Origin: CAWEDP01 sp963807925
GTDB lineage: Bacteria; Acidobacteriota; Vicinamibacteria; Vicinamibacterales; CAVVIG01
Length of the DNA stretch: 64,000 nt
Direction of reading: 5' to 3'
NCBI GenBank assembly: GCA_963807925.1
Contig: CAWEDP010000001.1
Location: 186,001 to 250,000 of the forward strand
The notes beneath the pieces were generated by a model. That model was not told where the DNA came from. It saw only the letters and a list, made by a program, of their open reading frames with translations, and ran no database searches. This document shows, piece by piece, positions 18,093 to 25,764 of this stretch. Made by a program: the position numbers and the translations under genes. Numbering within the stretch: position 1 is the first letter of the stretch; every line of letters starts with the position of its first letter.

Positions 18093-18349
18093 CCGCCCCA
18101 GCGGGCTTTCGCTGCCTTCTTGGCGATTTCGAGGCGACGGGCCTTGGAGAGCTTCTTGGCCCTCGTCTGCCCGCCCTTTGCCGCGCCCAACTTCGATAGC
18201 GCCACTGCCGCCTGGTTTCGTGTGTCTGGCGGTTCTGCGGGTAAAGGCGAGCCGTCCATACGCTCACCGATGGCCTGCTCAACGACGTTTCGAGCTACGG
18301 CGGCAAAATCACGCCCGCCGACTTTATTCTTGCTTGCTCGGGAAGGCAT
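18089..18349 (-). CDS. Transposon passenger: basic KGG-motif small protein
   Basis: An 86-residue basic protein. The C-terminal half 'LGAAKGGQTRAKKLSKAR' then 'EIAKKAAKARW' is a motif shared by many short, often mobile-element-borne proteins resembling stress-induced KGG repeats. Nucleic-acid binding is suspected from the charge, not shown. It converges on the partner gene, the two stop codons overlapping by 2 bp (TAG 18090-18092 against CTA 18089-18091). It starts 48 bp inside the right terminal repeat. Confidence 0.7.
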   Translation of the reverse strand: MPSRASKNKVGGRDFAAVARNVVEQAIGERMDGSPLPAEPPDTRNQAAVALSKLGAAKGGQTRAKKLSKARRLEIAKKAAKARWGG

Positions 18350-18396
18350 GCCTCATTGTGGCACGAACCAACCGAGCCTAGCGGCTCAGCGGATCT

Positions 18397-18414
18397 CAAA
18401 CTGACCCACTACCC
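18397..18414 (-). repeat. Right terminal inverted repeat of the transposon
   Basis: CAAACTGACCCACTACCC, the exact inverse of 14957-14974, followed directly by GGCCGC, the second copy of the putative target duplication. Confidence 0.9.
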
Positions 18415-18535
18415 GGCCGCGAATAGAGCACGCCGGTGCTGTCGTTCCGTGGTACAATCGCGTGTTTCGGTCGGCGATCCATCCCCGGTAACAGGGCATC
18501 TTCCCGAAATTCCGGTTTCTTCGGAGGGTAGCGGA

Positions 18536-19270
18536 GTGTTGTCTTCCTTGATCATCAGCCTCGTCGTTGCCACCGTCCTCATCCAGGTGGCGGTCTTCAG
18601 CACGACGATCTATCTCCATCGATCCGCGACGCATCGGGCGCTCGAACTGCATCCGGCCGTGTCGTGGGCGTTTCGGTTCGCTCTGTGGCTGACGACCGGG
18701 CTGGCGACCAGGGAGTGGGTGGCGGTTCATCGCAAGCACCACGCTTTTACCGACGAGGAGGGCGATCCCCACAGCCCGATGCTGATGGGATTCTGGTCGG
18801 TGCAGCTCGGTAACGTCTTCCACTACATCAAGGAAGCCAAGAACGCCGAGGTCGTCGAGCGCTACGCGCGGGACATCAAGGAAGACTGGTGGGATCGGAC
18901 GCTGTTCAACCACGGCCTGGCCGGCCTGCTGATCGGCACCGCAGCACTCAGCGCGATCATCGGGATCGGGTGGGCGCTGCTGGCGGCAACGATTCACGCC
19001 GTGATGTATGTGTTCGTCCTGTCGTCCTCGATCAACGGGCTCTGCCACTCGGTCGGCTACAAGAACTTCAACAACACCGCCACGAACCTTCGCTTCCTCG
19101 CGCTGTTCACGGGCGGCGAGGGGCTTCACAACAACCACCACGGATTCCCCCGCAGCCCGAAGTTCAGCTTCAAGGCGAGCGAGATCGATCCTGCGTGGCC
19201 GATCATCAAGCTGCTCATCGCCTGCCGCCTGGCGAAGCCGTCGAAGACGATCGAGGAAATCGCGGCCTGA
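18536..19270 (+). CDS. Acyl-CoA/fatty-acid desaturase
   Basis: A 244-residue membrane desaturase (SCD-like, di-iron). The three histidine boxes are present: 'LHRSATHRAL' (HxxxxH), 'VHRKHHAFTDEEGDPHSP' (HxxHH) and 'GLHNNHHGFPRSPKFSF'. 'NGLCHSVGYKNFNN' is also typical. Four hydrophobic segments are visible. The start is GTG 18536, with GGAGGG about 8 nt upstream; upstream extension of the frame would enter the transposon repeat. The gene is slightly short for the family but has all iron ligands. It introduces a double bond into membrane acyl chains, usually at delta-9. Confidence 0.92.
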   Translation: MLSSLIISLVVATVLIQVAVFSTTIYLHRSATHRALELHPAVSWAFRFALWLTTGLATREWVAVHRKHHAFTDEEGDPHSPMLMGFWSVQLGNVFHYIKEAKNAEVVERYARDIKEDWWDRTLFNHGLAGLLIGTAALSAIIGIGWALLAATIHAVMYVFVLSSSINGLCHSVGYKNFNNTATNLRFLALFTGGEGLHNNHHGFPRSPKFSFKASEIDPAWPIIKLLIACRLAKPSKTIEEIAA

Positions 19271-19288
19271 TCGGACGTTCTCGATCAC

Positions 19289-19320
19289 GGGCGAGGCTTC
19301 GCGCGCCCCGCCTCGCGCCC
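19289..19320. terminator. Possible hairpin between convergent genes
   Basis: GGGCGAGGC (19289-19297) can pair with GCCTCGCGCCC (19310-19320) with a two-base bulge. It lies between the desaturase and pcnB stops. There is no T-tract, so terminator function is weakly supported. Confidence 0.25.
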
Positions 19321-19376
19321 TCCGGACGGTCAGGGTCCCGGCGATCCTGGCGGCCTCCACGAGTCACACGACACGA

Positions 19377-20714
19377 TCAGTGCGGCGTCGGATGAAACCG
19401 CCGACGCCGGCGCCTGCGCGGCCGCCGGACCGGGCGTTCCGGGTCGGGCACCTGCTCGGCTGACGGCTCGCCGGCAATCGTCTGCCAGTGTGCGACCACC
19501 TGAGGCAGCTCGCCGTGGATTTCGAGCCACGTCAGCGCTTCGCGGAAGACGCTGCGGCGGGTGACCGCGAGCTTCACCCGTGGAGGTGCGCCGAGGTCCA
19601 TCAGGCGGCGCTGCAGGCCGAGCAGCTGCCGCAGCCGCTCGATGTCGCGCCGCGCCAGCGGCAGCGTGCCGAGCCGGGGGAGCGGTCGGCGGCGCCGATC
19701 GCCGTCGACGGTCTGCTCTTCGCCGTCGGCGCGACCGCGCGATGGCCCCTCCATCAGTCCCAATGGCACCAGGAGCGTGCCGAGCAGCACGGCGTTGGTC
19801 AGCGCCTCGGGCGTCGACGTGAAGCGCCGGCGGTACGCGTCGACTCGCGCCAGCGACCGCCACAGCGCCTCGGTGCCTCCGTGGAGCTCCCCGGAGATCG
19901 GCTCCTGGAGCCCGAGGTGTGCGAGGTGCCGGAACGTCCGCTCGGAAGCGCCCGCGCGCAGGATCTTGTAGTGCTCCTCGAGCAGTCTCGGTGGCGAGCT
20001 GCGCGCGATGTCGTGGCGCCGCGCGCGGATGGCGGCGAGGCTCGCCGCATCAATCGTGAAGTCGAGGCGCGCGGCGAGCGCGACCGCACGCAGCATGCGC
20101 ACCGGGTCTTCGCGGAACCGCACTTCGGGATCGCCGATCGCGCGGACCAGGCGCGCCTGGAGATCCTCGAGACCGCCGACGTAGTCGATGATCGAGAACG
20201 TCGCGATGTCGTAGAACAGCGCGTTGATCGTGAAGTCGCGGCGGAATGCGTCCTCTTCCGGTGTGCCGAAGGTGTTGTCGTGGTGGATGAGATGATCCGG
20301 CGCCTCGAGTCCATGCCCGTGGGCCCCCGCCTGTTCAGTCTCGTCCGGCGGGCCGTGGTGGTGAATCGGCGCGGGGACACCGTCCTGGACCACCTCCTCA
20401 CCCGCGGCGACCTGCCGACGGAACGTCGCCACTTCGATCACCTTCGGACCGAATCGCACGTGCGCCAGCCGAAAGCGTCGTCCGATGATCCAACAGTTCC
20501 GAAACAGCTTCTTGACCTGGTAGGGATGCGCCGAAGTGCCGATGTCGAAGTCCTTGGGATGGCGGTCGATCAGCAGATCGCGAACGCTGCCGCCCACCAG
20601 ATACGCGGCGTGATCGAACTGGTGGAGCCGGTAGAGAACCTTCAGCGCATCGGGATCGATGTCGCGGCGGGAGATCGGGTGCTCGGCTCGCGGCACGACC
20701 CGCGGTTCACTCAT
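19377..20714 (-). CDS. pcnB: Poly(A) polymerase/CCA-adding-type nucleotidyltransferase
   Basis: A 445-residue class II nucleotidyltransferase. The head has 'AYLVGGSVRDLLIDRHPKD' with catalytic 'DFDIGTSAHP', followed by 'RRDFTINALFYD' and 'GDPEVRFREDPVRMLRAV'. The tail is Arg-rich ('RRPRRRRRRRF'), as in PcnB poly(A) polymerases, which favours RNA 3'-polyadenylation over CCA repair; the two are hard to separate by eye. A His/Gly-rich insertion (around 20330-20400) interrupts the head domain. ATG 20714 is chosen because the ATG at 20723 overlaps an extended -10 (TGGTACAAT). Confidence 0.88.
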   Translation of the reverse strand: MSEPRVVPRAEHPISRRDIDPDALKVLYRLHQFDHAAYLVGGSVRDLLIDRHPKDFDIGTSAHPYQVKKLFRNCWIIGRRFRLAHVRFGPKVIEVATFRRQVAAGEEVVQDGVPAPIHHHGPPDETEQAGAHGHGLEAPDHLIHHDNTFGTPEEDAFRRDFTINALFYDIATFSIIDYVGGLEDLQARLVRAIGDPEVRFREDPVRMLRAVALAARLDFTIDAASLAAIRARRHDIARSSPPRLLEEHYKILRAGASERTFRHLAHLGLQEPISGELHGGTEALWRSLARVDAYRRRFTSTPEALTNAVLLGTLLVPLGLMEGPSRGRADGEEQTVDGDRRRRPLPRLGTLPLARRDIERLRQLLGLQRRLMDLGAPPRVKLAVTRRSVFREALTWLEIHGELPQVVAHWQTIAGEPSAEQVPDPERPVRRPRRRRRRRFHPTPH

Positions 20715-20721
20715 CGCGGGC

Positions 20722-20753
20722 ATTGTACCAAAAGCGTAAACGCCAAAGCGTAA
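20722..20753 (-). promoter_or_regulatory. pcnB extended -10 and upstream direct repeat
   Basis: On the minus strand TGGTACAAT (-10 at 20727-20722) stands 7 nt before ATG 20714. Just upstream, AAAGCGTAA occurs twice (20731-20739 and 20745-20753, 14-bp period), a possible regulator site. Function is inferred only from position. Confidence 0.4.
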
Positions 20754-20809
20754 GTGCAGACGGATGAGGCACTTAGATTCAATTGCCTCCTGTGCTACCA
20801 TCGCCTCCC

Positions 20810-21610
20810 ATGCGCCGGACCGGCCTGTTGCTGCTGATGCTGATCGCCGTCAGCCGTCGGGTCGGCGCCGACGACCGCGACCCGCTCGCACGGGCGCGGG
20901 AGCTGTACAACGACGGCCGGTGGGGAGAAGCGGTTGCAGCCGCCGGCCAGGCGCGAACGGCGCCCGGCCGGGCGGACAGCGCCGATCTGATCGCCGCGCG
21001 CGCCTATGTCGAGCGATTCCGCGAGGAGAACGCCGCCGCCGATCTCGCGGCGGCGCGGGAGCGCCTGACGCGCCTCAATCCGGTCCGTTTCACGCCCCGC
21101 GAGCGCGCGGAGTACATCGTGGGCCTCGGCGAGACGCTCTATCTGGACGGCTCGTTCGGCGCCGCCGCCGAGATGTTCGGGTCGGCGCTCGAGCAGAACG
21201 GCCCGCTGTCTGGCGCCGAGCGCGAACGGGTGATCGACTGGTGGGCGAGCGCGCTCGACCGCGACGCCCGGCCGCGCGGCGAATTCGAGCAGCGCGCTAT
21301 CTACGATCGCATTCGCAGTCGGATGCAGACCGAGCTCGGCGCCACCGTGGGCAGCGCGGCCGCCATGTACTGGCTGGCCGCCGCGGCACGCGGTCAGGGC
21401 GATTTGCAGAGCGCGTGGGACGCGGCGGAAGCGGGCTGGGTGCGGTCGCCGCTGGCAGGCGATCGCGCCGCCGCGCTGCGCGCCGATTTGGACCGGCTCG
21501 TGCTCGACGCGCTCGTCGCCGAGCGCGCACGGGTGCTCGCCCAGCCGCCCGACACACTGCGTGAAGAGTGGGAGCAGTTCAAGCAACGGTGGGCGACCGA
21601 GCGTCCGTGA
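20810..21610 (+). CDS. Exported TPR-like protein of unknown function
   Basis: A 266-residue protein with a short signal peptide (MRRTGLLLLMLIAVSRRVGA). The mature chain is almost entirely helical, with TPR-like alternation: 'ARELYNDGRWGEAVAAAGQ', 'GETLYLDGSFGAAAEMFGSAL' and 'QGDLQSAWDAAEAGW'. It ends with a charged helix. No enzymatic motif. The start ATG 20810 lies 8 nt after TGCTACCAT, an extended -10-like element, and has no Shine-Dalgarno. It is divergent from pcnB and convergent with polA. A protein-binding scaffold is the likely role. Confidence 0.8.
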   Translation: MRRTGLLLLMLIAVSRRVGADDRDPLARARELYNDGRWGEAVAAAGQARTAPGRADSADLIAARAYVERFREENAAADLAAARERLTRLNPVRFTPRERAEYIVGLGETLYLDGSFGAAAEMFGSALEQNGPLSGAERERVIDWWASALDRDARPRGEFEQRAIYDRIRSRMQTELGATVGSAAAMYWLAAAARGQGDLQSAWDAAEAGWVRSPLAGDRAAALRADLDRLVLDALVAERARVLAQPPDTLREEWEQFKQRWATERP

Positions 21611-21652
21611 CACCGGACGCTTCGTGCGCCATGCGCTCGTCGTCGGCCCCCC

Positions 21653-24349
21653 CTAGCTCTTGGCATCCTTCCAGTTCGCGCCGATTCCCACGTCGACAAT
21701 CAGCGGGACGCGCAGCGGCGCGGCGGCCTCCATCCGGTCCCGCACGAGTGCGGCGAGCGCGGGGGCCCGGTCCTCGGGCACCTCGAAGAGCAGCTCGTCG
21801 TGCACGGTCAGGATCATGCGCGCCTCCGGCACTGCGGCGATGGCGGCGTGGAGGTCGATCATCGCGCGTTTCATGATGTCGGCCGCGGTGCCCTGAATCG
21901 GCAGGTTGACCGCGACGCGCTCGGCCGCCGATCGAATCTGGCCGTTCCGGCTGTTCAGTTCCGGGACGAGCCGGCGCCTCCCGTACATCGTGCGCACGAC
22001 GCCGCTGGCGCGCGCCTCCTCGAGCGTCCGATCGATGAACGCGCGCACCCGCGGAAAGCCGGCGAAGTACGAGTCGATGAACTCCTGCGCCGCCTGCGGC
22101 GTGACGCCGATGTCCTTCGACAGCGTGAACGCGGTCTTTCCGTAGAGCAGCGCGTAGTTGATCATCTTGGCGACGCCCCGCCGCCGGTGCGGATCGATGG
22201 CGACGTCGTCGCCGAACACCTTGCGCGCGGTCTGATCGTGGATGTCCTCGCCTCGGCGGAACGCCTCGATCAGGGTGTCGTCTTCCGACAGATGCGCCAG
22301 CACGCGCAGCTCGATCTGCGAGTAGTCGGCGGAAATCAGCAGGTGGCCCGGATCGGCGATGAACGCGCGGCGGATTTCGCGGCCGAGCGGCGTCTTGATC
22401 GGAATGTTCTGCAGGTTCGGATCGCTGCTGCTCAGCCGCCCCGTCGCCGCCACCGCCTGATTGAAGCAGGTGTGCACGCGCCCGGTCTCCGGGTTCACGA
22501 GCTGCGGCAGCGCGTCCATGTAGGTACCCTTCAGCTTCATCAGCGCGCGCCATTCCAGGATCAGGCGCGGCAGATCGTGCGCGAGCGCGAGCTCCTCCAG
22601 CACTTCGACGGCGGTGGACGGGGCGCGCGAGGTGCCGGTGCGCTTCAGGACCGGGAGCTGGAGCCTCTCGAACAGGACGTCAGCCAGCTGTTTCGGCGAA
22701 CCGATGTTGAACGCGCCGCCGGCCAGTTCGTGGATCTTCGCCGAGTACGCCGAGAGCTCCTGTTCGAGCTTCTGCGACTGCGCCGCCAGCGTGGCGCCAT
22801 CGATGCGGACGCCCGCGCGTTCGACGTCGACCAGCACCGGGACGAGCGGCCGTTCGAGGCCTTCGTACACCGCCGTGAGCTGCTCGCTCGCGAGGAGCGT
22901 CCTGAACAGCGGCGCAAGCTGGCCCGCCAGATCGGCGCGCTCGCCCGCGTAGTCGAGCGCCGCCTCCACGGGCAGGTCGGCAAGGGACACCGCCCTGGCG
23001 CCGCGGCCGCAGACGTCCTCCTCGCTCAGCGCCTTGTAGCTCGTGTGCTCGAGCGCGAGATCCTCGAGCCGGTGCTCCGAGCGGGTCGCGTCGACCAGGT
23101 AGCTCGCCAGCATGGTGTCCAGGTCGAGCCCGCAGAGCGACACGCGGTGGCGGGCCAGCAGGAGAGCATCGAATTTCAGGTCGTGCCCGGTCTTCGCCAG
23201 CGACGGATCCTCGAGCACGGGCCGCAGGATGTCGAGCGCCGCATCGACCGGAACGCAGCCGGCTTCCCCGAGCGCGCGGTGTCCGATCGGCACGTACTCG
23301 GCGCTCCTCGGGGCCGTGGAAAAGGCGAGCCCGACGATCCCTGCCCGCATCGCGAGCGGCCCATCCGCGAGGACCCGCAGCGCGAAGGCGCCGGCGCTCC
23401 TGAGCCGATCCGCGAGCGCCTGCACCGCCGCAACCGTGTTCACCACCCGGTACGTCTTGGCGGTCGTTTGCGCGGTTGGCGCGTACTCCTTCGCCAGGCT
23501 GCGAAAGCCGAGATCGTTGAAGATCTGGAACGCGCGCTCGCGCGAGCCGCCCGTGTACTCGACGGCCGCGGGGACGAAGTCGACCGGGACGTCGGTTCGG
23601 ATGCGCGCGAGCTGCTGGCTCCGCCGGGCATCGTCGGCGTGCGCGAGCAGTCCCTCGCGATACCGTTTGTTCTTGATCTCGGCGGCGTGCGCAAGGAGGT
23701 TGTCCAGCGAGCCGTAGGCCGCGATGAGCTCGCGCGCGCCCTTGTCGCCGATGCCCGGCACCCCTTTGATGTTGTCGATGGTGTCGCCCATCAGCGCCAG
23801 GACGTCGACGACCCGATCGGGGCGGACGCCGAACTTGTCGGCCACCGTGGCAGCGTCGAACCAGGTGCCGTCCTCGCGCGGATTGAAGACGCGGATGCCG
23901 TCGCCCACGAGCTGAAAGAAGTCCTTGTCCAGTGTGACGATGGCGACCTCGAAGCCGGCCGCGGCCGCCTTGGTCGCCAGCGTGCCGAGGACATCGTCGG
24001 CCTCGAAGCGCGCCGAGCTCACGATCGGGACGCCCAGCGCCTCGCACGCCGCGTGCACCATGGCAATCTGCTGTGCGAGCTCGTCGGGCATCGGCGCGCG
24101 GTTGGCTTTGTAGTCGGCGGCCAGGTCGTCGCGGAACGTGCGACCCGGCAGATCGAACGACGCCGCGATGTACCGCGGCCTGTGCTCGTTCATCAGCTTC
24201 CGCAGCATCGTGACGAAGATGTAGACGGCGTTGGTCGGTTGGCCCTTGGCGTTGCGCAGCAGACCGCCGTCGGCGGTGCGCACCGGCGCGTGATACGCGC
24301 GGTACATCTGCGAGCTGCCGTCGATGAGGTACAGGACTTCCGCCTTCAT
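21653..24349 (-). CDS. polA: DNA polymerase I
   Basis: An 898-residue family A polymerase, full length. The N-terminal 5'-nuclease domain has 'LIDGSSQMYRAYHA' and 'EADDVLGTLATKA', with an H3TH 'GVPGIGDKGARELI'. The polymerase domain has motif A 'LISADYSQIELRVLAHL', motif B 'RGVAKMINYALLYGKTAF' and motif C 'LTVHDELLFEVP'. The central 3'-5' exonuclease region keeps the fold, but motif I reads FALRVLAD where E. coli has FAFDTETD, losing both metal-binding acids. Proofreading is probably absent. The motif B aromatic is Tyr where E. coli has Phe762. Confidence 0.97.
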   Translation of the reverse strand: MKAEVLYLIDGSSQMYRAYHAPVRTADGGLLRNAKGQPTNAVYIFVTMLRKLMNEHRPRYIAASFDLPGRTFRDDLAADYKANRAPMPDELAQQIAMVHAACEALGVPIVSSARFEADDVLGTLATKAAAAGFEVAIVTLDKDFFQLVGDGIRVFNPREDGTWFDAATVADKFGVRPDRVVDVLALMGDTIDNIKGVPGIGDKGARELIAAYGSLDNLLAHAAEIKNKRYREGLLAHADDARRSQQLARIRTDVPVDFVPAAVEYTGGSRERAFQIFNDLGFRSLAKEYAPTAQTTAKTYRVVNTVAAVQALADRLRSAGAFALRVLADGPLAMRAGIVGLAFSTAPRSAEYVPIGHRALGEAGCVPVDAALDILRPVLEDPSLAKTGHDLKFDALLLARHRVSLCGLDLDTMLASYLVDATRSEHRLEDLALEHTSYKALSEEDVCGRGARAVSLADLPVEAALDYAGERADLAGQLAPLFRTLLASEQLTAVYEGLERPLVPVLVDVERAGVRIDGATLAAQSQKLEQELSAYSAKIHELAGGAFNIGSPKQLADVLFERLQLPVLKRTGTSRAPSTAVEVLEELALAHDLPRLILEWRALMKLKGTYMDALPQLVNPETGRVHTCFNQAVAATGRLSSSDPNLQNIPIKTPLGREIRRAFIADPGHLLISADYSQIELRVLAHLSEDDTLIEAFRRGEDIHDQTARKVFGDDVAIDPHRRRGVAKMINYALLYGKTAFTLSKDIGVTPQAAQEFIDSYFAGFPRVRAFIDRTLEEARASGVVRTMYGRRRLVPELNSRNGQIRSAAERVAVNLPIQGTAADIMKRAMIDLHAAIAAVPEARMILTVHDELLFEVPEDRAPALAALVRDRMEAAAPLRVPLIVDVGIGANWKDAKS

Positions 24350-24409
24350 TTCATTCGTCGATCCAATCTACAATCTTAAATCTGCATTCCTAGATCTTTC
24401 AGCATCTCG

Positions 24410-25126
24410 TTGGCCGTCTCGGCCGCCATCGTCGCGTCGACCTCGTGCGGCTCCGGTGCCGGCGGACTCTTTCGGCAGTACCAATACGAAGAGGAAATCT
24501 ACCTGTCGCTCGACGGCTCGGCGACGGTGTACGTGCACGCGTCGATCGCCGCGCTCGACCTGCTGCGCGGCGCGTCCTTCGACGCCAGCCCAGGCGCCCC
24601 GCTCGACCGCGATGCCGTCCGCGCCTTCTACACCAGCCCGGTCACGCGCGTCACGGCGAGCCCGACGACGTCGCGGCGCGCCGGCCGCCGTTTCGTGCAC
24701 GTGCGTCTCGATGTGCGGGACATCCGCCAGCTCCGGAAGGCGGCGCCCTTCGCGTGGTCGACCTACGATTTTCACCGCGAGGGCGACGTGTACGTGTTCC
24801 GTCAGACGGTGGGACATGCCACGCCCGCCCCGGCGTCAAAGGCGGGGTGGAACGGCCGGGAGCTCGTGGCGTTCCGGCTCCACCTCCCCAGCGAAATCGT
24901 GGACCACAACGCGGGGGCCGGCAATCCCAAGCGGGGCAACATCCTCGTCTGGGAGCAGCCTCTGCTCGACCGCGTCCGCGGCGAGCCGCTCGCCTTCGAG
25001 GCGAGGATCAAGACAGAATCGATTCTGTACCATACGCTGTGGCTGTTCGCGACGACGTTCGGCGCCGTGGCGGTCGCGTTCGTCTTCGTCATCTGGTGGC
25101 TTCTGCGGCCGAGGACCACAACATGA
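24410..25126 (+). CDS. Membrane-anchored protein of unknown function
   Basis: About 238 residues from a TTG start at 24410, the only usable start before the conserved-looking part. The N-terminus 'VSAAIVASTSCGSG' could be a short lipoprotein signal with Cys 13. The C-terminus is a transmembrane segment ('LWLFATTFGAVAVAFVFVIWWLL') with an Arg-rich cytoplasmic tip. The exported domain begins 'QYQYEEEIYLSLDGSATVYV'. No family recognised. Its stop overlaps the start of the GNAT gene (ATGA, 25123-25126), so the two are translationally coupled. Confidence 0.7.
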   Translation: MAVSAAIVASTSCGSGAGGLFRQYQYEEEIYLSLDGSATVYVHASIAALDLLRGASFDASPGAPLDRDAVRAFYTSPVTRVTASPTTSRRAGRRFVHVRLDVRDIRQLRKAAPFAWSTYDFHREGDVYVFRQTVGHATPAPASKAGWNGRELVAFRLHLPSEIVDHNAGAGNPKRGNILVWEQPLLDRVRGEPLAFEARIKTESILYHTLWLFATTFGAVAVAFVFVIWWLLRPRTTT

Positions 25127-25725
25127 GTACCGATCAGTTCGGCGCCAAGCCGGCCGTGCTGCGATGCGCGAGGTGCGGCAAGTTCGTCGATTGGGAGGAT
25201 GCGCACGTCCAGGTGGTGTGCACCTGCCGGCCGCATCTCGATCTGCCGCCGGTCATGGTGCGCGAGGCGACGGAGTCGGACCGCGTGGCCGCCCGCGAGC
25301 TGTTCGAGCAGGACTTCGGCCGGACCAAGATCGTGGCGTTCGGCGAGGTGATGGACATCGACCAGATGCCGGCGCTCGTCGCCGTCCTGCATGACGCGCC
25401 CTCGGGCGCGCTCGCCTACCGCCTGCACGGGAACGCGCTGCACGTGGTGGCGCTGGCGACCGACCCGATGTGGCAGCGGTCCGGCGTCGGCGGGTACCTG
25501 ATTGCCGAGGCCGAGCTCCTGGCGCGCCGCCTGAAGCTCGGCCGCCTCGTCGTCTCGACGACCAACGACAACCTGCCGGCGCTGTACTTCTACCAGCGGA
25601 AGGGTTATCGCCTGATCGAGCTCGTCCCCGACAGCATCATCGATCACACGCACCAGGTCGTCGCCGGCTTCGCGGGCATTCCCGTCCGCGACGAGATCCG
25701 TCTTGAGAAGCGGCTCGCCGCCTGA
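25123..25725 (+). CDS. GNAT acetyltransferase with N-terminal zinc-ribbon-like segment
   Basis: A 200-residue protein. Residues 14-36 have four cysteines in CARC...CTC spacing, resembling a small zinc ribbon. The rest is a GNAT fold: 'VREATESDRVAARELFEQDF', the acetyl-CoA loop 'WQRSGVGGYLIAEAELLARR' and 'STTNDNLPALYFYQRKGYRL'. The final strand carries 'DEIRLEKRL'. The substrate is unknown. It is coupled to the upstream membrane protein by a 4-bp overlap. Confidence 0.88.
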   Translation: MSTDQFGAKPAVLRCARCGKFVDWEDAHVQVVCTCRPHLDLPPVMVREATESDRVAARELFEQDFGRTKIVAFGEVMDIDQMPALVAVLHDAPSGALAYRLHGNALHVVALATDPMWQRSGVGGYLIAEAELLARRLKLGRLVVSTTNDNLPALYFYQRKGYRLIELVPDSIIDHTHQVVAGFAGIPVRDEIRLEKRLAA

Positions 25726-25764
25726 CGCTTGCCTGCCTGTCCGGCTTCCCTCTCCTGCCACGCG

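Larger units (their letters stand above)
14951..18420. mobile_element. IS1-type transposon with passenger genes (3.46 kb plus target duplication)
   Basis: The element proper runs 14957-18414. It is bounded by perfect 18-bp inverted repeats GGGTAGTGGGTCAGTTTG (14957-14974, and inverted at 18397-18414). GGCCGC flanks it directly on both sides (14951-14956, 18415-18420), a probable 6-bp target duplication. It holds an IS1-family transposase plus a secreted protein, an XRE-ImmA peptidase gene, a partner gene and a KGG protein. Its base composition is visibly lower in G+C than the neighbours. IS1 elements are normally under 1.2 kb, but the ISMhu11 subgroup is known to include long passenger-bearing members. 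It sits between serC and a desaturase and interrupts no gene. Confidence 0.85.
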
